Positions 1-6,060 of a stretch of DNA of 6,310 nt are shown piece by piece. Source of the DNA: an uncultured Mucilaginibacter sp. (GTDB taxonomy: Bacteria; Bacteroidota; Bacteroidia; Sphingobacteriales; Sphingobacteriaceae). The notes below the pieces were generated by a model. That model was not told where the DNA came from and ran no database searches. It saw only the letters and a program-made list of their open reading frames with translations. The stretch is taken from the NCBI GenBank assembly GCA_946479225.1, contig CAMLFI010000158.1, forward strand, positions 1 through 6,310, in the 5' to 3' direction. The number at the start of each line of letters is the position of its first letter. The stretch's first letter is position 1. The translations under genes were made by a program, and so were the position numbers.

Positions 1-1393
1 TACGATTAAAAACGTAGAACGATATATAAACGAGAAAAACCGCCGACACGATATATGCCAGGTTCTTTTTTAAATTATAGGGGATGGGGTAGTTTTTCTG
101 ACCCCAGATGTAGGAGAGTACCATCATAACTGTGTAAGCTGCAAATGATATCCACGCGGATGCCATGTAGCTATATTTGGGAATGAAAGCGACATTAAGA
201 ACGATAGTTAGTACCGCGCCGATGCCGGATATATACAATCCATATTTGGTTTGGTCTGACAGTTTATACCAAACAGAAAGGTTCATGTAAATACCAAGCG
301 CTACGTAACCAAACAATAGCGGCGGTACAACTTTAAGCCCAACCCAGTACTCTTCGTTATTAATATAGTGTTTTAGTATCTCGATATTGGCTACTACGCC
401 AACAAACATCATACACATAGCTATAACAAAATAGTCCATTATGCGGGCATAAGTGTAACCTGCATTTTTATTTTTAGCATGGCTGAAGAAGAAGGGCTCG
501 GCACCCATTCTGAACGCCTGATTAAACAAACTGGCAAATATTGATAATCTCGCACACCCGGAATAAATACCCAGATCGTGCTCGCTGATATCTGAGGGAA
601 GTAATTTTCCTAAAAGTATCTTATCAAGGTTCTCGTTTACAAGGAATGAAAGATTAGCAATAAGGATTGGCCCACTATAAATTAGCATCCGCTTAAACAT
701 TACCCTGTCAAACTTTAATTGCAGTTGTAATAGTTGAGGTATCAGCATTAAAAGTGTTACCGCGCTCGCTATTAAATTTGCTAGAAACGCATATGCAACC
801 CAACCATGCACATACCATCCCGATAACCATTGCCAGCCAAAAAATTGGTGACTTATCCAATAGGGTATAACTACAACTAATAACAAGTTTAATGATACTG
901 TAATTGTAATATTAACCACCTTTATAAAGCCGTATTTCATGGGCCGTCCATCTGCTCGTAGTTTAGCAAAAGGTATCACGCACCATGCATCAAGTATAAG
1001 TATGCCAATAAAGTACTTAATATAAAGGGCGAACTCAGTTTGTGGTATGTCCTTGCCTATTTTTATAAGTCCGGCAAGGGTATATGTGAACGGTACGGTT
1101 AGCAACAGAAAGAAAACCGTTACACTGAAAATAACCCAAAAGCCATTATTATAAACCTGCTTTTTATTATCCGGAAATTTATTGAGGTACCTGAAGAAAG
1201 TGGTTTCCATGCCGAAAGCCAATAGCGCCTGAAAAATAGACGCATATGCAAACATGGTACTGAATATGCTATAAACCTTAGGTAAATACGCACCTGTAAA
1301 AAGCGGAGTAAGTAACGAGCTTAACAGGCGCTGCACTATAGTACTTAACCCATATATAGCAGTCTGCCCCGCAAATTTTTTAGCTGTAGACAA
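1..1393 (-). CDS. Polysaccharide/lipopolysaccharide flippase, Wzx/MATE-like, C-terminus off the left edge
   Basis: An open frame of 464 codons runs without a stop from 1393 to the left edge. It encodes a very hydrophobic protein with many membrane segments, consistent with a polysaccharide-biosynthesis (Wzx-like, MOP superfamily) transporter that flips lipid-linked sugars across the inner membrane. Family-like features are the N-terminus STAKKFAGQTAIYG, GMETTFFRY at about residues 61-69, and LGIYSGCARLS near residue 273. The start is inferred: an in-frame TAA lies at 1402-1400 and no ATG occurs before residue 49, so TTG at 1393-1391 gives the family-like N-terminus. Family members are often 480-500 residues, so only a short C-terminal piece is probably missing. 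No Shine-Dalgarno is visible. It lies 61 bases after the acylphosphatase on the same strand and may be cotranscribed with it, although a hairpin sits between them. The exact sugar substrate cannot be told. Confidence 0.85.
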   Translation of the reverse strand, partial: MSTAKKFAGQTAIYGLSTIVQRLLSSLLTPLFTGAYLPKVYSIFSTMFAYASIFQALLAFGMETTFFRYLNKFPDNKKQVYNNGFWVIFSVTVFFLLLTVPFTYTLAGLIKIGKDIPQTEFALYIKYFIGILILDAWCVIPFAKLRADGRPMKYGFIKVVNITITVSLNLLLVVVIPYWISHQFFGWQWLSGWYVHGWVAYAFLANLIASAVTLLMLIPQLLQLQLKFDRVMFKRMLIYSGPILIANLSFLVNENLDKILLGKLLPSDISEHDLGIYSGCARLSIFASLFNQAFRMGAEPFFFSHAKNKNAGYTYARIMDYFVIAMCMMFVGVVANIEILKHYINNEEYWVGLKVVPPLLFGYVALGIYMNLSVWYKLSDQTKYGLYISGIGAVLTIVLNVAFIPKYSYMASAWISFAAYTVMMVLSYIWGQKNYPIPYNLKKNLAYIVSAVFLVYISFYVFNR

Positions 1394-1419
1394 TAGAATT
1401 TAGTAAATTAAGTAACAGC

Positions 1420-1468
1420 GATTATCAAAGTAGCGATGCGTTTTAAACCCATCGCTATTTAGATAATC
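1420..1468 (-). terminator. Long stem-loop at the acylphosphatase stop codon
   Basis: TAGCGATG (1431-1438) and CATCGCTA (1450-1457) are perfect inverted arms around an 11-base loop. Outer arms GATTATC (1420-1426) and GATAATC (1462-1468) extend the stem to about 19 positions, with two mismatches in the linking 4-base step. The 5' half, as transcribed leftward, covers the last codons and stop of the acylphosphatase. What follows is AT-rich but not a clean U-run, so it may be a weak terminator, an attenuator before the flippase, or an mRNA-stabilising structure. Confidence 0.5.
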
Positions 1469-1739
1469 CTCTTTTTAATACTTCAAAATTACGATAGTTT
1501 TTTAATTCGCCCTCATTAGTTTCAATGCTGTCCACCTCACCATATTCAGGGCCTTCTTTGCAAAAATCTAAAAACATATCCAGCAAAACGGGTTCCGCTT
1601 CGGCTTCTATAAAAACGCTGCCATCGGGTTCATTCCTTACACTACCGCGAACGCCTAACTGGTCAGCTACAGCTTTTGCCGTTGCGCGAAATGACACGCC
1701 CTGTACTTTGCCTTTTATGATTATGTTGAGATGTTTCAT
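1455..1739 (-). CDS. acyP: Acylphosphatase
   Basis: This 94-residue cytosolic enzyme is expected to hydrolyse acyl phosphates such as acetyl phosphate or 1,3-bisphosphoglycerate to carboxylate and phosphate. The length is normal for the family. The phosphate-binding loop GKVQGVSFR ends in Arg18, and VRNEPDGSV carries Asn36. The 18-residue spacing matches the catalytic Arg23/Asn41 pair of classical acylphosphatases. The rest fits the small ferredoxin-like fold, with a typical YRNFEVL stretch near the C-terminus. ATG at 1739 is a natural start; no strong Shine-Dalgarno precedes it. It lies 65 bases after the amidohydrolase and before the flippase on the same strand, with no obvious functional link between them. 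No key residue is missing. Confidence 0.95.
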   Translation of the reverse strand: MKHLNIIIKGKVQGVSFRATAKAVADQLGVRGSVRNEPDGSVFIEAEAEPVLLDMFLDFCKEGPEYGEVDSIETNEGELKNYRNFEVLKRGLSK

Positions 1740-1761
1740 TTTAGCGATTTAGAGAGTCGAG

Positions 1762-1797
1762 ATTAGTTGATCAGCAAATATATTAATCAAAACTAAT
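1762..1797 (-). repeat. Imperfect inverted repeat between amidohydrolase and acylphosphatase
   Basis: ATTAGTTGAT (1762-1771) faces ATCAAAACTAAT (1786-1797). The arms pair over 7 plus 3 bases with a two-base bulge and a 14-base loop. It sits just after the amidohydrolase stop and could be a weak terminator or processing site. It is AT-rich and lacks a clear U-run, so chance is not excluded. Confidence 0.25.
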
Positions 1798-1804
1798 TAC
1801 TCCC

Positions 1805-2977
1805 TTAAATCAACCTTCTTACCTTAGTATCATCGGTAATTTTCAGATCATTTAAACCGGTTATAAGGTTAAGACCGGGGGTTTTGCCGGGTTCTAAGGT
1901 GCCTTTCTCCTGGTCGATGCCTAAAAATTTGGCCCCGTTTATGGTGGCCCATTGTAAAAGCCGGCTTAACTGCAATGAGGGAAAATGCTTTTGCAGTGTA
2001 GCCATTTCGCTTAAGATACAAAGCTTATGGTTTGATGCCAGGCTATCAGTGCCTAAGGTGATATTAAAACCCTGATTCACAAAAAGGTCTATCTTGGGTA
2101 ATGTCCCCTCAATATACAAGTTAGCATTCGCGCAAAAGCACCAGTGTATTTTATGATCGAAACGCTTTATGAAGTAAATATCCTTTAAATTGGTGCAGGT
2201 ATTATGCACCAGCAATATATCCTGCTTGTTTGATAGCAGGGGCAAAACAGATTGCAAAGAATTGCGAGCCTGTGGTTTAAAAAAGCTTATATCTATACCA
2301 AAATGCGCATACAAGTCATTAAAACGGCCCAGTTTATAGCGGTAAAACTTGTTCTCATCTTCGCACTCCTGGTTATGTATACTCAGCAGGTTTTTATTAT
2401 TGTCGGTATATTTTTTCAGCAGTTTAAATAACTCTTTTGATACAGAATACGGCGCATGCGGGGTTATAGAACAAGGTTGCGGCTTAAATTCTTCTAATAA
2501 TTGAAGCGCTTTAGTAAACACCTCTTCTGCGTTTTGCGGAACAAAGCCAAAAACCTCAACAAAAGTGTGGTAGTATAGCTTACTTTTTGATTTTATGGCG
2601 ATTGTAACATCGCTGTTGGAAATATCGCCAACAGCCACAATGCCATTATCATACATAGCCTGATCGGCCGCTATGGCTGCTTTTTCTATTTCTGAAGGAG
2701 TGGAATTTCTGTGCAGCTGCACATTTTGGATGAAGGAAATGAGTCCTTCGCCGTTTGTAATTTTGTCTTTAAGATGCGAAAGTTCTACGTGGCAGTGCGT
2801 ATTAATAAACCCCGGGCAAATAACACCGCTAAGTTGTTCTACCGGGATATTGGCATGTTCGGGAGGGATGTCTTCTGCTACGGAGATGATAGCACCATCA
2901 TCATTAACAACAACTGCTCCGTTTTTAATTGGATCGGCATTAACAGGAAAAACGTAATCGGCTCTAAAAATTTTCAT
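1805..2977 (-). CDS. Metal-dependent amidohydrolase (chlorohydrolase/deaminase type)
   Basis: This 390-residue protein of the amidohydrolase superfamily probably hydrolyses or deaminates a small cyclic or nucleoside-like substrate in the cytosol. The N-terminal beta-sandwich part leads to CPGFINTHCHVELSH, with metal ligands His61 and His63. Further expected active-site residues are His174 (TPHAPYS), His201 and Glu204 (IHNQE), His258 (VHNT) and Asp311 (GTDSLASN). The C-terminus has the usual GTLEPGKTPGLNLI return to the sandwich. The layout resembles ATZ/TRZ chlorohydrolases, guanine deaminase and aminofutalosine deaminase (menaquinone pathway). The substrate cannot be fixed from sequence and no menaquinone genes are in view. 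The stretch before the metal Asp reads WCFCANANLYI rather than the more usual WCPxSN, a possible specificity difference. ATG at 2977 is a good start. It is the first of the three leftward genes and diverges from rlmN. Confidence 0.85.
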   Translation of the reverse strand: MKIFRADYVFPVNADPIKNGAVVVNDDGAIISVAEDIPPEHANIPVEQLSGVICPGFINTHCHVELSHLKDKITNGEGLISFIQNVQLHRNSTPSEIEKAAIAADQAMYDNGIVAVGDISNSDVTIAIKSKSKLYYHTFVEVFGFVPQNAEEVFTKALQLLEEFKPQPCSITPHAPYSVSKELFKLLKKYTDNNKNLLSIHNQECEDENKFYRYKLGRFNDLYAHFGIDISFFKPQARNSLQSVLPLLSNKQDILLVHNTCTNLKDIYFIKRFDHKIHWCFCANANLYIEGTLPKIDLFVNQGFNITLGTDSLASNHKLCILSEMATLQKHFPSLQLSRLLQWATINGAKFLGIDQEKGTLEPGKTPGLNLITGLNDLKITDDTKVRRLI

Positions 2978-3025
2978 GTATTGTGACTTAGCATTTTACG
3001 CAACTCGTTAACCACTATCCAATAA

Positions 3026-3063
3026 AGTTAAAAACAATAATTAAAAGTTAATTGTTTTTAACT
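3026..3063. repeat. Perfect 13-bp inverted repeat in the divergent intergenic region
   Basis: AGTTAAAAACAAT (3026-3038) and ATTGTTTTTAACT (3051-3063) are exact reverse complements around a 12-base spacer. It lies between the divergent amidohydrolase and rlmN genes, about 45-80 bases before the predicted rlmN transcription start. As neither gene ends here, a terminator role is not needed; an operator for a dimeric regulator or a cruciform-forming element is more plausible. A degenerate leftward promoter element (TAACTTTA on the minus strand, 3030-3023) overlaps the left arm. Confidence 0.45.
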
Positions 3064-3095
3064 AATCGATTTAAAAATACCCCTTTTAAATTTTG

Positions 3096-3103
3096 TATTT
3101 TTG
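3096..3103 (+). promoter_or_regulatory. Bacteroidota-type -7 promoter element of rlmN
   Basis: TATTTTTG matches the TAnnTTTG -7 consensus of the primary Bacteroidota sigma factor. No good TTG is found about 20 bases upstream, so the -33 half is weak or absent. Transcription would begin at about 3107-3110, right at the GTG start codon of rlmN. Confidence 0.55.
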
Positions 3104-3107
3104 CAGC

Positions 3108-4160
3108 GTGAACAGCGTTAAAGAAAAGATAGACATCCGTAGCCTGAACCTAGAAAGTTTGCAGAAACATTTTTCGGAAATGAACGAAAAAAGCTTTCGT
3201 GCTAAACAGGTTTATGAGTGGCTATGGAAAAAATCCTGCTTTTCTTTCGACGAGATGAGCAATATTTCAAAAGAACTTCGTACAAAACTGGAAGAAAACT
3301 TCACCATAAATAATGTACGGATCAACAATTCGCAGTTTAGTTCTGATAAAACTATAAAAAATTCTTTCATTTTACATGATAACCATTTAATTGAGGGCGT
3401 TTTAATTCCGACATCTGAAAGAATGACCGCCTGCGTATCATCACAAGTAGGTTGCAGCCTTACCTGTAAGTTTTGCGCAACGGGCTACATGGAACGTAAG
3501 CGTAACCTCAATGCCGACGAAATTTACGATCAGGTAGTACTGATAGATAAGCAGGCGCGCGAAAATTATGGTATCCCCTTAAGCAACATTGTGTACATGG
3601 GTATGGGTGAGCCGTTACTCAACTACAAAAACGTTTTAGACTCGATAGAAAAGCTAACCTCTGAGGATGGCTTGAATATGGCTGCAAAACGCATTACCGT
3701 ATCAACCGCGGGCATTGCCAAAATGATAAAAAAGCTGGGCGATGACAACGTTAAATTTAACCTGGCACTCTCACTTCATGCCGCTAACGACGAAAAGCGG
3801 AATACTATTATGCCCATTAATGAGCAAAACTCGTTAAAAGCATTGGCCGAGGCGCTTAAATACTACTACGCTAAAACAAAAAACCCGGTAACCTACGAGT
3901 ATATAATATTTGATGGCGTTAACGATACACTGAAGGACGCAGAAGAACTGGCCCGTTTTTGTAAGCACTTGCCCTGCAAGGTAAATATCATTGAATATAA
4001 CCCCATTGCTTTTGCCAGCTACATAAATGCCGGCGAAGACCGCGTTGATGCCTTTGCAGAATACCTGCGCAAGCAAGGCGTAAACACCCACCTGCGCCGC
4101 AGCCGGGGTAAAGATATTGATGCGGCATGCGGACAACTCGCCATTAAGGACGCACAATAA
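3108..4160 (+). CDS. rlmN: 23S rRNA (adenine2503-C2)/tRNA (adenine37-C2) methyltransferase RlmN
   Basis: RlmN is a cytosolic dual-specificity radical-SAM methyltransferase that methylates C2 of A2503 in 23S rRNA and A37 in some tRNAs, supporting translation fidelity. Counting from the GTG start the protein has 350 residues, normal for the family. The [4Fe-4S] motif CSLTCKFC supplies Cys116, Cys120 and Cys123. Cys109 (ACVSSQVGC) and Cys341 (DAACGQL) match the two catalytic cysteines. MGMGEPLLN is the SAM-binding GEP motif. The N-terminal IRSL and FRAKQVYEWLWKK segments are also typical. A TTG at 3093 is in frame, but it lies against the -7 promoter element and would add five atypical residues, so GTG at 3108 is preferred. 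The mRNA may then be nearly leaderless. The gene stands divergent from the amidohydrolase and 113 bases before the sigma factor. Confidence 0.96.
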   Translation: MNSVKEKIDIRSLNLESLQKHFSEMNEKSFRAKQVYEWLWKKSCFSFDEMSNISKELRTKLEENFTINNVRINNSQFSSDKTIKNSFILHDNHLIEGVLIPTSERMTACVSSQVGCSLTCKFCATGYMERKRNLNADEIYDQVVLIDKQARENYGIPLSNIVYMGMGEPLLNYKNVLDSIEKLTSEDGLNMAAKRITVSTAGIAKMIKKLGDDNVKFNLALSLHAANDEKRNTIMPINEQNSLKALAEALKYYYAKTKNPVTYEYIIFDGVNDTLKDAEELARFCKHLPCKVNIIEYNPIAFASYINAGEDRVDAFAEYLRKQGVNTHLRRSRGKDIDAACGQLAIKDAQ

Positions 4161-4238
4161 AATCCTTTCTATTTTTCTCTATATTTATTGGCCCCGGCGT
4201 CTGGTTATTATTTTAAAAGCTCGCCGAAGGATTTTATT
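4156..4238 (+). repeat. 12-bp inverted repeat bracketing the start of the rlmN-sigma gap
   Basis: AATAAAATCCTT (4156-4167) and AAGGATTTTATT (4227-4238) are exact reverse complements 59 bases apart. The left arm includes the rlmN stop codon. A second pair, CGGCG (4195-4199) and CGCCG (4222-4226), abuts the right arm, so both stems could stack in RNA. It may act as a loose rlmN terminator or a leader structure for the sigma operon. No convincing promoter is seen in the gap; TATTTTTC at 4170-4177 is one base off the -7 consensus. Confidence 0.35.
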
Positions 4239-4273
4239 TCCAATATCGTCTAACCCAACAGAGAATTTAAACA

Positions 4274-4843
4274 TTGACGGAGCAAGAGCTAATTGCTTAC
4301 CTGATTAAGGGCGATGAAAATGCCTTTAAATTACTGGTTAACACCTATAAAAAAATGGCGTATAACACCGTATTGGGTTTTGTGCAAAACACGCACGATG
4401 CTGAAGATGTTACGCAAGAGGTTTTTGTAAAGGTTTTTGAGGGTATCGGCAAATTTAAACAGCAGAGCAAGCTTAGCACATGGATCTATCGCATAAGCAT
4501 TACGCAATCGCTTGATTTTACCCGCCATAAAAACCGCAAAAAGAGATTGGGCTTTTTAACCAGCCTTTTTGGAGCGGATAATACACTGCTGCATGATCCT
4601 GTCGATTTTGTTCATCCGGGTGTATTGGCTGAAAACAAAGAGCAATCGGCAATTTTATTCGGCGCGATAAATAAGCTGTCTGAAAATCAAAAAACTGCCT
4701 TTATACTGCAAAAAGTGCAGGACATGAGTCAGCAAAAGATTGCAGAGGTTATGGGGATAAAAGAAGGAGCGGTTGAATCGCTACTGATGCGTGCAAAAGC
4801 TAATCTGAAGAAATTATTGATCGATTATTATTCATCATTATGA
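4274..4843 (+). CDS. ECF-type RNA polymerase sigma factor
   Basis: This 189-residue protein is an extracytoplasmic-function sigma-70 factor that directs RNA polymerase to a stress or signal regulon. Region 2 covers about residues 14-90 and contains DAEDVTQEVFVKVF (42-55) and STWIYRI (68-74), the core-binding and -10-recognising part. A linker follows, then region 4 at about 128-182 with helix-turn-helix sequence SQQKIAEVMGIKEGAVESLL. The start is a TTG: an in-frame TAA ends at 4270, only three bases before it, and the next in-frame ATG would delete part of region 2. Such a rare start may keep expression low. Its stop overlaps the next gene's start as ATGA, showing translational coupling to the small membrane protein, a candidate anti-sigma factor. 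Its target promoters are unknown. Confidence 0.93.
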   Translation: MTEQELIAYLIKGDENAFKLLVNTYKKMAYNTVLGFVQNTHDAEDVTQEVFVKVFEGIGKFKQQSKLSTWIYRISITQSLDFTRHKNRKKRLGFLTSLFGADNTLLHDPVDFVHPGVLAENKEQSAILFGAINKLSENQKTAFILQKVQDMSQQKIAEVMGIKEGAVESLLMRAKANLKKLLIDYYSSL

Positions 4844-5154
4844 AAAACAGGAAAGACATTGAACAATTGGCTGAGCAAGCCTTACACGGTCTGGACAATT
4901 TGCAGCAGTTAGAAGCAAATGATTTCCTGGCGGCAAAGGCCTGGCAGCATATGCAAACTAGCCGGCATGGTTTGCCGGCTGGGTATAACAAATTGCTGTT
5001 AAGGCTTGCGGTGGTGTTATTGATGTTTACCGGCTTAAACTGCGTAAGCTTTTATGTACTAAGCAAAAAAACGGCAAATACAACATCAGCAGCTACAGGG
5101 GTTGATGCTTTTGCCAACGCGTACGGCTTAAGCAATAGTTCAGAAAATTATTAA
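4840..5154 (+). CDS. Small single-pass membrane protein, candidate anti-sigma factor
   Basis: This 104-residue protein has a charged, mostly helical N-terminal part of about 50 residues (IEQLAEQALHGLDNLQQLEA), one clear membrane helix at about 51-75 (KLLLRLAVVLLMFTGLN and on), and a short Ser/Thr/Ala-rich tail of about 29 residues. With N-in topology, the cytosolic part could hold the sigma factor and the tail would face the periplasm. The ATGA overlap with the sigma gene argues for a joint role. The size and layout are like CnrY of the Cupriavidus Cnr system, but I see no recognised anti-sigma motif (no zinc HxxxCxxC), so function is inferred from position and shape. A plain hypothetical membrane protein is the alternative. 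The next gene begins 9 bases after its stop. Confidence 0.75.
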   Translation: MKNRKDIEQLAEQALHGLDNLQQLEANDFLAAKAWQHMQTSRHGLPAGYNKLLLRLAVVLLMFTGLNCVSFYVLSKKTANTTSAATGVDAFANAYGLSNSSENY

Positions 5155-5163
5155 AATACACAT

Positions 5164-5685
5164 ATGAAAAGTGTTAAAATATTAATAGTGATAGTAGTGC
5201 TGCTGGTGCTGATAAACTGCGCGCTTTTAGCCGTGTTCTGGCTGCAGCGCGGCAAAGGCCCCGGCCCCGATGGGCCCCCGCAACGTGCTCACGAATTTTT
5301 AACAAAAGAGCTCGGTCTGACCAAAGAGCAGGAGGAAGCATACGAGAAAATGCGGACCAGCCATTTTGAATTTACACGTGGGTTAAATGAAGCCAACCAT
5401 CAGCTTCGTGATTCACTTTTTGATTATATACAAACGCCCGACTTAGATACCCCCACCGTAACCCGGCTTGAAAAACAAATTGCCTTTAATCAGGCTGAGC
5501 TGGAGAAAGCCACATTATTACATTTCAGGGAGCTAAGAAACATCCTTAATAAGGATCAGCAGAAAAAATTTGATGGCGTTGTTAAAGATGCCGTACGCAT
5601 GATGGGCGGACCGCCACGAGGCGGACGCGGGCCAAATGGCATGCCACCACCGCGTGATGGGCAAGGGCCGCCGCCGGGACAATAA
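5164..5685 (+). CDS. Membrane-anchored periplasmic Spy/CpxP/CnrX-like protein (heavy-metal sensor family)
   Basis: This 173-residue protein has an uncleaved-looking N-terminal membrane anchor (about residues 5-27), a short Gly/Pro linker, and a helical periplasmic domain at about 41-145. The pattern ELGLTKEQEEAYEKM (49-63) and ILNKDQQKKFD (127-137) is typical of the Spy/CpxP/Metal_resist superfamily, which includes chaperones and metal or envelope-stress sensors. The last 26 residues or so are a Gly/Pro/Arg-rich tail (GGPPRGGRGPNG and on). Histidines at 43, 67, 79 and 120 are possible ligands, but a full CnrX-like metal site is not evident. It is the third gene of the sigma set, so a role as signal sensor acting on the candidate anti-sigma factor is plausible. 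A general envelope chaperone controlled by the sigma factor is the alternative. ATG at 5164 is the only sensible start. Confidence 0.87.
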   Translation: MKSVKILIVIVVLLVLINCALLAVFWLQRGKGPGPDGPPQRAHEFLTKELGLTKEQEEAYEKMRTSHFEFTRGLNEANHQLRDSLFDYIQTPDLDTPTVTRLEKQIAFNQAELEKATLLHFRELRNILNKDQQKKFDGVVKDAVRMMGGPPRGGRGPNGMPPPRDGQGPPPGQ

Positions 5686-5720
5686 GCCTCTCGTCAATCT
5701 TAAAAAAGTTTTCTCACCCG

Positions 5721-5762
5721 AAGGAATTTATATCAACAGGCTTCTAATGATATAAATTCCTT
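5721..5762 (+). terminator. Perfect 15-bp stem-loop after the sensor gene, abutting the next start codon
   Basis: AAGGAATTTATATCA (5721-5735) and TGATATAAATTCCTT (5748-5762) are exact reverse complements around a 12-base loop. The right arm runs into a short T-run (to 5764), which fits intrinsic termination of the sigma operon 35 bases after its last stop. The hairpin ends only 5 bases before the ATG of the YHYH lipoprotein, so it could also limit that gene's translation if read-through or an upstream promoter carries it into the mRNA. Confidence 0.6.
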
Positions 5763-5767
5763 TTATT

Positions 5768-6049
5768 ATGAGAACCAAACCTGTTTTTCTACTCATCAGT
5801 GTAACTGTATTTTTTATTGCAATAATATCCTGCAAAAAAGGGAACACTACAGATGCCACTGATGGCACTATAACACCCACCAGCATTACCCCAACCGTTG
5901 GGGCTGATGTGCCTGCGGTATATAAAAAGATATACAATGCTAAAGAGATCTACATTCAGAGTGGGTTTGTTGTAATAAAAACTACCAGCCTGCCCGACCA
6001 TAAATCGCCGTATTACAAAGGCACCAAATGGGCAGCAACGCAGTACGAG
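5768..6049 (+). CDS. YHYH-type lipoprotein, 3' end lost at a sequence junction
   Basis: The first 94 or so residues form a coherent Bacteroidota lipoprotein. Residues 5-21 are a hydrophobic signal, with a lipobox-like IISC giving Cys22 as the lipidated residue. A Thr/Pro-rich spacer follows, then KEIYIQSGFVVIKTTSLPDHKSPYYKGTKWAATQYE in pieces resembling the start of YHYH-domain proteins, whose function is poorly known. After about Glu94 the frame turns into Arg-rich sequence with no family character, exactly where GC rises and another gene's frame becomes meaningful, so the real gene is cut there. The frame happens to stay open to the window end; that extension is not counted as part of the gene. 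ATG at 5768 follows a strong hairpin. The YHYH assignment is from recalled motif resemblance. Confidence 0.7.
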
Positions 6050-6060
6050 GGCCGGCGTGC
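6041..6060. other. Abrupt junction between Bacteroidota-like and proteobacterial-like DNA
   Basis: By hand count, GC is about 40% over 5761-6000 and about 63% over 6061-6300. The YHYH coding sense ends near 6049 and an adhesin frame makes sense from about 6051. No insertion sequence, tRNA, integrase, duplicated target site or long repeat is seen at the join. This looks like a chimeric assembly or ligation join; its exact base cannot be placed. Confidence 0.75.

Noticed and set aside
1525..1752. 75-codon plus-strand open frame over the acylphosphatase
   Set aside because: Antisense shadow of a gene with intact catalytic motifs; no family character of its own.
2673..2986. Two overlapping plus-strand open frames of 91-94 codons opposite the amidohydrolase N-terminus
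   Set aside because: They lie antisense to a well-supported gene and have no recognisable domain or start signals.
3093..3107. TTG at 3093 as the rlmN start
   Set aside because: It directly precedes and overlaps the promoter region, and the extra residues are outside the conserved family N-terminus.
3834..4157. 107-codon minus-strand open frame inside rlmN
   Set aside because: Antisense shadow of the conserved C-terminal half of RlmN.
4117..4308. 63-codon plus-strand open frame joining the end of rlmN to the sigma start
   Set aside because: Overlaps two firm genes in another frame and has low-complexity, unfamiliar sequence.
5728..6001. Minus-strand open frames of about 70 codons opposite the YHYH gene
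   Set aside because: Shadows of the lipoprotein frame; the hydrophobic look comes from the antisense of its Thr/Pro and signal segments.
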